The notes beneath the pieces are model-generated. The model was given only the letters and a program-made list of their open reading frames with translations. It made no database searches and had not been told where the DNA came from. Shown here piece by piece: positions 1-13,800 of a stretch of 64,000 nt of DNA. The DNA comes from Pycnopodia helianthoides (taxonomy: Eukaryota > Echinodermata > Asteroidea > Forcipulatida > Asteriidae). A program made the position numbers and the translations under genes. Within the stretch, counting starts at the first letter, position 1; each line of letters starts with the position of its first letter. The stretch spans positions 5,613,394-5,677,393 of the forward strand of contig CM063262.1 in assembly GCA_032158295.1 (NCBI GenBank), read 5' to 3'.

Positions 1-1640
1 AAAAAACTCCTTTTGAAAGTTGTTCACCCTTAAAACGAGGAAGCTGCATTTCACCACAACTATATGTATTTGTACAGTGCTTTTGGGGGTGTCTAATGAA
101 CAAAAATACAAAGAAAGGCAAGGAAGTCCATTAAGAAGATTGCTGCGCTTACGATCACCAGCAAAAATGTTGGGTGGGCGGACGTGTATATACAGCTTTG
201 GGGGTTTACACAATGAAACAATGGTCCCCTCGATATTTTGTCCTCTTTCAACTTGAACCCCCACTGGGTAATTTTTCCCCGGGAAGGAAATAAGTGAACA
301 ACAATAGCAAGGTCCCCACCGATGACATCATGAAATTCAGTTTTTTAGAAGAAAACAAAACGGAAGTTTTTGTGTGAACCATGTTAACCTTGGCCCTTCC
401 TATTGTGTCTTCAGCTCTGGGAATCTGAGGAATTCTTGAGAGGAATTTTTGAGGTACTTTTGTGGTACTGAGGAAAAGTGTGGGAATACTGGGGGGGGGG
501 AACACCCTCTGCCACATTTTGGGCATATAACAAAAAAGACTGATCGTGTGCACTAGGCAAAATAAATAAATAACATGTTTAACGTCCTGCCTTTTTGAGA
601 AAAAAAATGAAGGAGAAGGGCCTCTTTTGTTTTTTCAAAAAATGGCCGCCCGACACATTTTTTAAGGCAACTGGCCGGGCTGTTTTTCAAGATGGTTGGC
701 AGCTTTTTTCTGTGTGCTCAGTCAAAAAAAACAATCTTGTTAAATAAAAACAATTTTTTTTGTCAGAGATCATTAAAATTTATTAGAAAAAAGGGGAAAA
801 AAAGGAGGCAGCCTCTAAAAAGAAAGCAGGTGGGGATGTAAACATGTTTACAAAAAATATGTATTTTGTCTTAGTGCATGCAAATCCAGGGCCTTTGCAC
901 AATCAATAACATACATTTGGTATTCAGATGACATTAACACAAACAAGGAAATCGAGAGCTCATTTTGTGGCTGTTTACTGGGGGTAGTGTTTCACATTGA
1001 TACACGTTGCTCTGTGTTGCATTTACACTGTGTGGATGTTCCGACTTTAGAATCGAATAGAGCTGCTTTAAAGAAGAAAATATTGCTTAGAAAACAGCTG
1101 CTAAGCAAAAATAACAAGGATACCAGTCACAGTTGGTACAATTTGACATGGTATTTTGGCTGGTTGCCTTGTTCTGGTCAGCACAATTTTGTTGTGCTGT
1201 GCTGCTTGTATATGCTTTTAGCAGCCTTGTGAAATGTTTCTCTGCCTCAGGGCAGGTTCTCAGAGCTGCTTAAGCATGAATCAATTTTGCTTAACAGAAA
1301 ATGGTTGGCAGCCAGTTACCGTGGAAATACCTGTAGAAAAGACAGAGGCTGGCTACAGACCTACTGTGGGAAGGAGGTTTTGTTGATCCCAACCCTTCAC
1401 CAACAAGATTAACAATATGCTTAGCTGCACTCTACATGTAGCTAATGAAGCTCCGGCCCAAATGTGACAACATCAGGGGTCGTATATTATGTAGTTGTCT
1501 TATAAAGATAAAGAGTAGCATCCGGAGGTGAGAACTTCCCGAGCTCTCAATGGAGATGTCAAGTTCCAAGAAGGCAACAATTTATTTTCATTTCATTTTT
1601 GTAAAAGTGTTTTTTCTTGTTTTGTTTTTCTTCCCAATAG
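1..1640 (+). other. Upstream SORL1 intron with dispersed repeats
   Basis: No VPS10-like coding sequence here; the missing N-terminal exon lies further upstream. 390-540 matches 63470-63640; 560-765 matches 59265-59470 in reverse; 1056-1235 resembles the AGCTGCTTAAGCA foldback family (GCTTAGAAAACAGCTGCTAA, GGATACCAGTCACAG). Confidence 0.6.
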
Positions 1641-1871
1641 TTTGACCTCGATGACCACAATCCAGAGCTCATCGTCCACTGGGCGGGTAAGAACAGCGAT
1701 ATGATCGTCTGCCTGACTAGAGCAATCGAACAAACCTCAGCCAGCGACACTCACATATACTTCTCTTACGACTACGGGAAGAACTTCACCGAGAAGACGG
1801 GGCTGTTGCTGTCGGATGGTGCAAAGCCGGTTTTCGATAGGTTCTACCACAGTCCTGCTAACAACATGAGG
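1641..1871 (+). CDS. SORL1: SORL1 exon 1 in window: VPS10 propeller
   Basis: 77 codons in phase 0, from [20 protein letters not shown] to the end [10 protein letters not shown]. It contains the Asp-box-like stretch [10 protein letters not shown], which matches human YVSYDYGKSF. The acceptor is a polypyrimidine tract plus AATAG; the donor is AGG/GTAAGG. The last about 40 nt and the donor are copied many times in the following intron. Confidence 0.93.
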
Positions 1872-4800
1872 GTAAGGTTCTATGTTGATCTTTTAGTTCG
1901 TTCTAAATCGTCTTTTGAAAAGGTTCTACCACAGCCCTGCTAACAACATGAGGGTAAGGTTCTATGTTGGTCTTTGCGATGGTTCTAAATCGTCTTTTGA
2001 AAAGATTCTACCACAGCCCTGCTAACAACATGAGGGTAAGGTTCTATGTTGGTCTTTGCGATGGTTCTAAATCGTCTTTTGAAAAGGTTCTACCACAGCC
2101 CTGCTAACAACATGAGGGTAAGGTTCTATGTTGGTCTTTGCGATGGTTCTAAATTGTCTTTTGAAAAGGTTCTACCACAGCCCTGCTAACAACATGAGGG
2201 TAAGGTTCTATGTTGGTCTTTGCGATGGTTCTAAATCGTCTTTTGAAAAGATTCTACCACAGCCCTGCTAACAACATGAGGGCAAGGTTCTATGTTGGTC
2301 TTTGCGATGGTTCTAAATTGTCTTTTGAAAAGGTTCTACCACAGCCCTGCTAACAACATGAGGGTAAGGTTCTATGTTGGTCTTTGCGATGGTTCTAAAT
2401 TGTCTTTTGAAAAGGTTCTACCACAGCCCTGCTAACAACATGAGGGTAAGGTTCTATGTTGGTCTTTGCGATGGTTCTAAATTGTCTTTTGAAAAGGTTC
2501 TACCACAGCCCTGCTAACAACATGAGGGTAAGGTTCTATGTTGGTCTTTGCGATGGTTCTAAATCGTCTTTTGAAAAGGTTCTACCACAGCCCTGCTAAC
2601 AACATGAGGGTAAGGTTCTATGTTGGTCTTTGCGATGGTTCTAAATTGTCTTTTGAAAAGGTTCTACCACAGCCCTGCTAACAACATGAGGGTAAGGTTC
2701 TATGTTGGTCTTTGCGATGGTTCTAAATCGTCTTTTGAAAAGGTTCTACCACAGCCCTGCTAACAACATGAGGGTAAGGTTCTTTGTTGGTCTTTGCGAT
2801 GGTTCTAAATCGTCTTTTGAAAAAGGTTCTACCACAGCCCTGCTAACAACATGAGGGTAAGGTTCTATGTTGATCTTTTAGTTCGTTCTAAATCGTCTTT
2901 TGAAAAGGTTCTACCACAGTCCTGCTAACAACATGAGGGTAAGGTTCTATGTTGGTCTTTGCGATGGTTCTAAATCGTCTTTTGAAAAAGGTTCTACCAC
3001 AGCCCTGCTAACAACATGAGGGTAAGGTTCTATGTTGATCTTTTAGTTCGTTCTAAATCGTCTTTTGAAAAGGTTCTACCACAGCCCTGCTAACAACATG
3101 AGGGTTAGGTTCTATGTTGATTTGTGGGATTGCTCTAAATCCACTTTTGATCAGTGTGTACCAGAGTCCTACTCATAGCATGATGGTCAAGTTTTAGACT
3201 GTAGTCCTATCGGAACACGAGGGTAAGGTTCTAACTTATGAGTGGTTCTCAGTCCAATTTATGATGAGGTCCTACCACAGTCCTGCCACCATGCATTCTG
3301 AAGGTATGGCTTCATCTTGTTCTGACCTTCGCCCTATAACAACATGAAGATAAGGCTCAATGTCGACACCATAAGAAGGTACTAAATCATTTCATTGTAT
3401 ATTTTTGTTTTTGTTCTTTCCCTCCAGTATCTGTTTGTTGACGTCATCAACCAGCAGGTCTTCTCAACGACAAACGGCGGGCGGTCCTTCATCTATTTCC
3501 CCTCGCCGGTGCCGATGACCACCATCTCCATGCACAAGACCGACGCCAACATTATCCTGGGTATGGATGACAAAGACGTGAACAAACGGGTAAGATTGCA
3601 GAAACCCCCCCTCTTCCTCTCCTCAGATATATATGACGCTACAGTTCCTTCAGATTATGAATGGAGTGATCACACTGTAATGCCTTCAGCTCTGTAGCCA
3701 ATTTCCCATCAAAATTAACACAAAATTTTTTTGGCGTGTTGCGGCCGAGCGGATAAGAGCTCCGGACTCGAGCTCTGGTGTTTCTGTTCAGCAGAGTGTG
3801 GGTTCGAGTCCCAGTAATGACACTTTACCATTATTGCTGCGTCCTTCGGATGGGGCACAAAACCGTTGGTCCCGTGTGTTGCGTAATGCACGTAAATGAA
3901 CCCAGTGCACTTATTGAAGAGAGAAGGGGTTCGCCCCGGTGTTCCTGGTTGGATTGGCAGCATATTGCGCCACAGCACCTTGTAAACCATAAATTATATG
4001 GTGCTATGTAAAGGAATAATACTTCAAAACATGTCTCCACAATACCTAACAGGAAAATACTGAATGTTGAAGCGCCTTGAGCGTCACTGAGTGACAGATA
4101 TGAGCACTAAATAAGAAGCCACTATGATTTATCATTGTTAACTGCGTAAGTCCATTTGTGCAAGATTTCTTGTGTTAATGGGGCACCACTGTCGCAATAA
4201 ATGTTGCCAAAGTGGACTTTTGCAGTTGCAGAGAGTTTCGTGCAGCTGCAGGAAATCAGTGGCTGGACTATAAAGTTGTTGGGGCAGTTTGTGTGGATTT
4301 CATCAAATGGGTTTGGGTACTTTGGAGCTCCTGGTAAATCAAGTATTTATTGATCAAGAGCGGTCATCCAAAATAATTAGTTTGGCAAAAAGGAAACATT
4401 CAACTTCGGAGAAAAAACATTTACTTGTGGATTTTGATTTGTGTTTTCAAACTTGAACGCATTTTTCACTTAACGACCCTTTGATTATTACAGATATGAA
4501 ATTGTATTTAACGACCTTAAAGCACTGAGCTCGACAAATTAACCACACAATTATGCGTATTTTAAAAATAACTTTACTTGTGAATGTTTTTTTAAAAAAA
4601 AAGGGATGTCTTCCATCTTACGTACCCTAAAATTACCATCTAGAAACACCAACACCCTTGGCCGAGCGAATAAGAGCACCGAATTCGAGCTCTGGTGTTT
4701 CTGATCAGCATAGACCTGACCAGACTATTAACCCACCTTCAGTGTACCATGTTTACACAACACACGGGACCTACAACTTAAGGTCTCATCCAAAGAATGG

Positions 4801-7800
4801 AGCAATTGTAGTAAAATGCTTTGCTAAAGTTTCATGACTGGAAATCGAAACCACACTCATGGTGAAAACTGGGCCCAATTTCATGGCTCTGCTTACCGCC
4901 GATGTCTCCTCTTATGCACTAGCTGTGTGCGCAAAGAATGCCTAGTAACGCGGAGTAGGCACGCGCACAGGCGAAAATTCCCTGCTAACCCGTGAAATAC
5001 GCTTGGCGTAAGCGCGGAATTCCCTGCTTCCGTAAGCGCCAATTCCTTGCTTACGGTAAGCAAGGCCATGAAATTTGGCCCAGAACTTGAGTCTGGTGCA
5101 CCATACCATTCGGCCATGACACTGCTTCCCCCCTCTTTTCTCCCCACTAAATGTTTCTCTCTTGATATACAGCTTTGGAAATCAGAAAACTTCGGGGAAT
5201 CGTGGAACTTAATCCAAGAGGATGTCAAATCGTTTTGGTGGTAAGTTTCAGGTGTTTGAGGATTCTTCGTCGTTTGTTTCCTTTGCATCAATCATTGGTT
5301 GGATGTAGCTCTGTCATCGGCCAATCGGTGTCGAGCTCAGGGGCCCGAGCCCAAATTTTCATAGAGAGCCGCTCAAGCAGTAGTCTCCGCTTAACAATAT
5401 CAGCACGTACACCCTCTCCCTCTCCCGTTGCGTTTATGCCAATTTTGGTTTCTGCAACGTACAGATACAGATGCAGATACAGACACAGAGATAGAGAGGC
5501 GATGGCCCAAAGGGTCATTATGGACCATTCCGTTGTTGAGATAAACAAACTGCGCTGGTTGGCATGGACAGCCGACTGTGAGCAGAACAGATATATGTCC
5601 AAACTCAACATCTCGGCAAACTTTCAATCAAAAAGATTCCATCCCATGATTGCTTGCTGCGTTTCAAAATGAATTCAACAATATTCTGGAATTTTGTTGT
5701 GTAACATTGTCACAAACTGTGGCGATCTGTTTTTGTTGTTGTTGCATTTATGGCTTTCCATAGTTTTCGAACCTTGGTTGGCAATACTTCAGGCTGTGAA
5801 GTTGCAATAGAAAGGTCTATAACATTTTTTTTGAGAGAGGGTGTAGGGGGGGGGTGTTCTAACCTTTTGCTTATACTTGTACACTCGGTATTTTAAGTGG
5901 TATCCAAAGTAAGGTGTTTCTGAGCTTAGCAGTTACTGTACTTGTCAACACAGTTGGGGTCTTGTCTAATCGGACACAATGAGAGGAAACAAAAGTTCAC
6001 CATTTTGTATGTGGGGTTCGTCAGTTCCTGCACCGTGCCAAATGACATTCCGCTTTTTTTGTTTTGCTGACCTTGTAGGGGCGATGGTGTGTCGAACAAG
6101 CCAGACACGCTGTATGTGGAACGGTTGGAGATGACGGGATCTTCAACGATTGTCATGTCCGAGCATTACTTCGACTACAACTACAGAGAGGAGATGATCA
6201 TCAACAACGTGGTGGACTTTGAGCTGCACAGCAACTACATGTTTGCCACCAAGCTTGCCCAGGCCTGGCCGGTAAGTTCTCCTCGAACATTCACCCTTTC
6301 GGTCCCACAGAAGTCCGCACTGAAGACGCGACCGCACTGAGAGCACCGCACTGAAGACGCGACCGCACTGGAAGACGCGAGACCGACGCACTGGAGACGC
6401 GACCGCACTGGAGACGCGACCGCACTGGAGACGCGACCGCACTGGAGACGCGACGCACTGACCGACCGCACTGGAGACGCGACCGCACTGAAGACGCGAC
6501 CGCACTGAGACGCGACCGCACTGAAGACGCGACCGCACTGAAGACGCGACCGCACTGAGACGCGACCGCACTGGAGACGCGACCGCACTGGAGACGCGAA
6601 AAATGCTTAAACCATTGACTGAAGCTCAATCATGTTTCAGGTCTTGGGGTTGCCATAACGAGCCGCATGGTGTATCAAATTGGCCCAGGGGTGATCTCCA
6701 ACTTGAGAAGGCACTATTGAAGCTTTGTGGGTTGTTTGTCTAATACCTGAGAAATGACCAGCGTTTGTTTGTTTGTTTGTTTGTTTTTCCCCTTCACAGA
6801 TTGACCGTCGACAGGCCCGCCAGGCATCAGATACCCGTCCCAGACTTGATCTCTACGTATCGCGCAGTGGAGGGCGCTTCGGCAGGGCCTTATTTCCCAC
6901 GGATCTGGATAAATTGGTGAGTTTGATTTCCATTCAAATCAATTCAATTCAATTCAATTCAATTCAATTCACTTCAATTCACTTTATAATTATCCCCAAA
7001 CAAAAATTTGTTTCGGCCTTTACATCAATAATCTAAGTTTACATAAATTACAATACGTTACATTTTACCATTTCAGTACAAAAATACATCAAAAGAACAC
7101 AAAACTTCTCTATATAAGAGGAGTGACCCAAAAAGTTAAAGAAAAATATAAAAGCTAAAAGCACATAGAAAATTGCAATTTCAAAAACTATATTAAAAGT
7201 TTGTAGTATACAAAAAATAGAACCCATGTCGGTCTCTGTAGTATTCCGTGAAAAGAATCATTGTTACAATTGTTCATTAAAAAATCCGGATGGCAGAGGG
7301 GACAAATGAGTTGGCATACGGCTTAGTGTTAATCCTTAGCTGTAAAAGACGCCCCCCTCCTAACGTATCAATACACCGATCCAGTAGGCCAAACGACCAA
7401 ACGTGTCGTGTGTCCCCCCGTCCGCCGTGCACGTTGTTTTTGTCGGACAAAATGGCGGTATAGTGTCGGACCTTAAATCCCGCATTGTGATTGGTCAATT
7501 TGTCATGGGACGTGGCCTACTGGATCGGTGTATGGTGTCGATGCCCTGTGCACAAAATGTGCCTGCAGGAAGTCCAGGCTCTGTGGCTTCCTATGCAGAT
7601 TTCTCTTTGGGATGTCGCAGGTTTACATGGCGTGTCATGGCCGAGCGGGTAAGAGCAACGAACTCAAACTCTGGGTGTTTCTGATCAGCAGAATGGGGGG
7701 GGGGGGGTTGAATCCCCTGATCTTGATACCTGTGTCCTTTAGTGAGACACTTAAACCATGAATGCTTGGACCTTCGGATAGATTGTAAAGAACCCAGTTA

Positions 7801-10800
7801 CACTTATCGCTAAGAGAAAGTGGTTTGCCCGGTGTTTCTGGCAGTGGCTGCTGAATGCACCGCAGCACCTTGTAAACCCTTTACAAGGTGTTACATAAAT
7901 GGGTCTCATAATTCATAAAAACTTCATAAACCTGTCCTAAAATAAATATTGCGCTTTAAGAAGCCTGTAGATAAAGCGCTACATAAAAAGTAGGTACTAT
8001 TATTATTATCAATATGTTTATAAATTGTACATTACTGTAATTTGTATTCAGGATTTCTATCGGGTAATCCCATCTATAGTTGGGCCATCCCAACTATAGT
8101 TGGGCCATCCCATCTATAGTTGGGCCATCCCAACTATAGTTGGGCCATCCCATCTGTAGTTGGGCCATCCCAACTATAGTTGGGACGATTCTAAAGTTGG
8201 GATGGAACATGGACTTTCCTTTGTTCTGTACTGAAAGCATCCACTCTACTTGTTACATCCCTGTAGAGACATCTTTTGTTCTTTCCCTTTGTCCCTATAC
8301 TGAACATCCTCCCTTAGACTTTGTACACAACATTTCTTGTGGAGTGCCCCCGGTCTTTAGAATTCCCCTATGGAGACCTTTTTTCCCTTTCTTTAAAGGA
8401 ACATTACAGAATTCGTAAGAAAAAAACTTGTAAAATATACTTTTTTTGATCACAGATTTACATAAAACTTACACGGTCTAATGATGATGATAGTAGAAAA
8501 CATCCCTTGAAACATTTCTGTCTGAAATGCCATATTTGATGAGAAATGAATACACTAATTTTCCGATTGGAGTTTTATCGCTCAGTGAGCGTTTTATTCA
8601 TTTGTTGAATCTATATGATTTCATGCAAATGTGTAATCGGTTTTTCACTATTTTCTCGTGACCCAGACGGCCGATCGATCTCAAACTTCTACAGGTTTGT
8701 CAGTTTATGTATATGGTGGATTACATAAAGTGCTTACACTGCCAGCAACTGTTTTGTTAGCAAAAACCAATTCTGTAATGTTCCTTTAAATAATGACGAG
8801 CGCTTTGAGATGCCCGTAGATAAAAGCGCCATATAAAAAACTAGGTAACTATTGTTGTTCATACGGTTTATAAATTCTCCATTATTATTAATTTGCATTC
8901 AGGATTTCTACGTGGCCGATGCGGACGAGGACCAGGTGTTCATCTGCGTCAATCACGATCAGATCAAGACTAATCTCTACATCAGCGAGATCGCCGGACT
9001 AAGCTACTCTCTATCCCTGGAGAACATCGTGTACTACAGTCCCAAGGGACCCGGCAACACCACCTGGCTAAGGTTGGTATCGATCAATCCATCGATTACT
9101 TATTGATAAGTGATTGTGTGGGACGCTGCCACAAAAACCCATGCCCCTGTTTTTTTTGGCGTAAAATCAAAACTGGGTTTAGTTGGTCATCGTATAGATA
9201 ACAGGCTTCCTCTTTTGTCAGCTGCTTTCTCCATTTTGGTTGTCTCGGCTGTTTCATTGAAAATAGGAACGTCAAGTAATAAACCACAAGGGAAACTGAC
9301 TGGGTAAATTTCAAATAGTATGGGGGTTGAACAAAGCAAGATTGACTAGAGCGGGATTTGAACCAACGACCTCCGGATTAACGTACCAGCGCTCTACCAA
9401 CTGAGCTATCTAGCCCTATATTGGCGGTCTCCCTATTTTGTCAATATCTTTGTTCGGGGGTGCTAGTCAGAAGCCATACAATCGTTAACTGCCGTGTAGC
9501 CAGGGATCACACCCAAGTTTACGATACAACCTGGGAAGCAGCAGCCACGGGATCACCTTGAGGGGATGCGACTTTTTCAATTTAAATGTCAAGTAATAAA
9601 CCACAAGGGAAACTGACTGGGTAAATTTCAAATAGTATGGGGGTTGAACAAAGAAAGATTGACTAGAGCGGGATTTGAACCAACGACCTCCGGATTAACG
9701 TAACGGCGCTCTACCAACTGAGCTATCTAGCCCTATATTGGCGGTCTCCCTATTTTGTCAATATCTTTGTTCGGGGTGCTAGTCAGAAGCCATACAATCG
9801 TTAACTGCCGTGTAGCCAGGGATCACACCCAAGTTTACGATACAACCTGGGAAGCAGCAGCCACGGGATCACCTTGAGGGGATGCGACTTTTTCAATTTA
9901 AATGTCAAGTAATAAACCACAAGGGAAACTGACTGGGTAAATTTCAAATAGTATGGGGGTTGAACAAAGCAAGATTGACTAGAGCGGGATTTGAACCAAC
10001 GACCTCCGGATTAACGTACCAGCGCTCTACCAACTGAGCTATCTAGCCCTATATTGGCGGTCTCCCTATTTTGTCAATATCTTTGTTCGGGGGTGCTAGT
10101 CAGAAGCCATACAATCGTTAACTGCCGTGTAGCCAGGGATCACACCCAAGTTTACGATACAACCTGGGAAGCAGCAGCCACGGGATCACCTTGAGGGGAT
10201 GCGACTTTTTCAATTTAAATGTCAAGTAATAAACCACAAGGGAAACTGACTGGGTAAATTTCAAATAGTATGGGGGTTGAACAAAGAAAGATTGACTAGA
10301 GCGGGATTTGAACCAACGACCTCCGGATTAACGTAACGGCGCTCTACCAACTGAGCTATCTAGCCCTATATTGGCGGTCTCCCTATTTTGTCAATATCTT
10401 TGTTCGGGGGTGCCAAAATAGGAACATTGAGAAACAAAAGTCTGGCTGGGTCTTTTTTTCAGAGTATTGCTTTTTTTGTATTGACATTTGGTTCGCTTTC
10501 AAGCAATCTCTAGGCTGCTGTGTTTTTTTTTGTATTGCAATATAAATATTGTTTGAAGCTTTGCATGGTGTCGACAAATAGGAAAAACTTTTAAAAAAAT
10601 AATAGTAAACTTGCGGGTACAACCATGTGTAAATCTCTTTTGTTTGAGTGTTGGCTCTGAGAAGAGCCGGTGTGGTCTTGACGTTTCAAACAGTTTACTC
10701 TGCTTGTCTTCAGCCTCATTCTCCTGAAGACGAGCAGAGTGTACTGTTCGAAACGTCGAGACCAAATCCGGCTCTACTCAGAGCCAATACTCAAACAAAA

Positions 10801-13800
10801 GAGATTTACTCATGGTTGTACCCGCAAGTTTACTATTATTTATTTATAGTTTTTCCTATTGCAATATACTTTCTGTTTTCTTTAATTTCTCCATTGGGGT
10901 GTCATGGCTGAGCGGTCGATTATTTTTATTTTGTTACCTCTTAAATTTTGGTACATTTGTAATAAACCGTGTAAGTCTTGCCCATATTCAAACATTTTGT
11001 GGATCCCTTTGGTCCCACCTGTATTGCTTTAAGGCGTTAAGGACCAAAACTCACGCACTTAAACGGATCCCAACGTTTGAATACGCACCGTCTACTCAAA
11101 GTATATTTTTTGGTATAAGTGTTGTTTTTTTCAGCTGGAATGAATGAATAAATAAATAAATAAATAAATGCTCTCCCTTTGTTGCATTTACCAGTCGATT
11201 CGCAGACGAGGCATTCGTTGACCTCCACGAGGTCGAGGGCCTACGGGGTATCTACATCGCCTCACAGTTCAACTCCACCAAGGGAGAGTTTGACGAGAAC
11301 AACATGGTGAGCGTCATCACGTACGACAAAGGCGGGGAGTGGAACCTGCTGGATCCTCCTGCCTTCAAGGAGAAGGAGTGTTCACCGGTGAGTGGCATGT
11401 CGGGGGGGGGGGAAGGGGGTGGGGGGAGGTGGTTGCGAGCGGACAAGAGCACCGGACTCGAGCTCTGGTGTCTCTGATCAGCAGAGTGTGGGTTCGATTC
11501 CCGGTCTTGGCGCTTGTGTCCTTAAAGCGAGGCACTTAACCATGATTGCTTCGTTTGGATGGGACGTAAATGCCGTAGGTCTTGTAATGCACTTGAAAGA
11601 ACTTAGTTACATTTGTCGCTACAGAGAAAGGAGTTTGCCCCGGTGTTTCTGGCAGTGGCTGCTGAGTGCGCCGCAGCACCTTGTCAATCCCTGTAAGGAT
11701 TAGAAACCAATAAGATGCCAATCGAAAGATGCTTTCCTTCTAGCCAAGTAAATTTTTATTGCCATTAATTTTTAGAGTGATTACCAATCGTATACCTTCC
11801 CTTTAAGTTTCCGTCCATTTTTTGCTGTTTATTTCACTCCACAGCCGTCTTGCGCCCTTCACTTGTCGCAGCGGTTCAGCCAGTACTATCCGGGCTCCCG
11901 ATCGGTGCCGATCTTATCCAAGGCATCCGCCCCCGGTATGATCATGGGAACGGGCACCATGGGGGCCACGCTGGGCACCAGCACGGACTTCAACGTCTTC
12001 AAGTCGTCATCGGCGGGGGCAACTTGGTACCAGGTACGAAGGAGGGAAACCAACTATATTCTCTCTGACTGCGTTCCCTAGCGAGCGCAGAGCTGCCAAC
12101 TCTCCGTGATTCTGCAGAAAGTTCCCTGAAAATAAACCAATCTTTCCATGTTCTGATGAGCAAATTTGGAAATGTCCTTGATTATGGAAACTTGTTCCCG
12201 ATTATGTCGAATGTGATTCTAAAAATCTCCCTGATCGCAAGACGCAAATGTTGGCAGCTCTGGGAGCCTCTCTTAAAGTCAGGAATGTTCTGAGCGCAAA
12301 AGAATGTTCCCCGTGGGCACACGCCCGCAATCCATTGGACCGCCAGAACGTTCCGCTGGACCACATCATCTCTCCAAAGTACGGGAGCAATCCCACAACA
12401 TTGTCAACGTTACAACGAACTGTTCTGGCGGTCCTACGGAACAGTCCATGAGCACTTGAATACTTATCCCATCCAATTTAGAACGTTCCTACTGTTTTGA
12501 TTTTTGAGACGCTCCTATACAATTTTGTGAAATAAGTATAAGGCAAACCACATGAGTAAATACACGCATTAGTATTTTGAACGATCCAATGGAGCGTTCC
12601 GGCGGTCCAACGGAGCAGTCCATGAGCTCGCTGTGGAATACTGATCCAATCCAATTAGAACGTTCCTGCCTTTCTGACTTTTGACACGCTCCTGTATAAT
12701 TTTGTGAAATAATTACCCAATCCATTTAGAACGTTCCGACTTTAAAAACGCTCCCTCAGTAGTATTTTTCACAAGTATAATATTCCCCCCCCCCCCCCCC
12801 CCCCCCCCCGCTTAAATCTGATTTTCGATTTTGTTAACCCTCAGAAAAAAAATCAGCAAAATTTGTACTGAATAGCCAGTAAAGTCTGTGAAAGCCTATA
12901 CCAGAGGTCAGGTCCTTGTACTCAATATAGAGATTCCAGGGACCAAATAGTTATTATGTCTGTTGTTAGTATAAAGTTGACTGGAAAGTTGTTTAGAACC
13001 AATTTAGCTGCATTGGTTGTGCGTGGTGGTATGTACAGCAGTTGTGCACAGAACTGACTGTGCACAAGTGTGTTTAAAGGAACATTACAGAATTGGTAAT
13101 TGTAAAATATACTTTTGATCACAGATTTACATAAAACTTACACGGTCTAATGATGATGATAGTAGAAAACATCCCTTGAAATATTTCTGACTGAAATGCC
13201 ATATTTGATGAGAAATGAATAAACTAATTTTCCAATTGGAGTTTATCGCTCAGTGAGCGTTTTATTCATTTTGTTGAACCTATATGATTTCATGCAAATG
13301 TGTAATTGGTGGATTACATAAAGTGCTTACACTGCCAGCAACTGTTTTGTTAGCAAAAAACAATTCTGTAATGTTCCTTTAAGTGTGTAGATGCATTCAT
13401 CTCATGATACCATATATTGCAGGCTGGCGTAGTTTAAAATGATTGAAAATTACAGTGGACGACTTTGGATGGTCAGACATATACTGATTATGAAGTTCAC
13501 ACCAGAACCATTTTTTTTCCTGTGAAATATTTCCCTCTGAAGTGAAGTCTCGTTCAAGAAAACTGTATCTGAAAACTGAAAAAAACACCCAGCTGATTTC
13601 GGTTCTAACAACCAAAACTAAAGGACAGTGTGGTTACATGCTGAAAATTCTGCATGGTTCATTGCACAACGGATTAGGCCCACATTTTTCACAGGGTTAT
13701 TTCACGTATATGGTTGATCACACAAAATATGTACACTGTCTGGGACTATTTTGTCAGCTCTACCACTCCTTGAATAATGTGAGAATGACTTTGAATAATT

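Noticed and set aside
5175..5672. 165-residue + strand frame
   Set aside because: Starts inside a SORL1 exon in another frame and runs through its intron; no domain resemblance.
6143..6629. Arg/Ser/Cys-rich - strand frames (RSRLQCG repeats)
   Set aside because: The 17-bp minisatellite creates them; the + strand part overlaps a true VPS10 exon.
9345..9420. Genuine tRNA gene (Asn-like anticodon) on the - strand
   Set aside because: Part of a 317-bp unit repeated with flanks; C instead of T before the anticodon and a mismatch closing the anticodon stem. Better called a SINE head.
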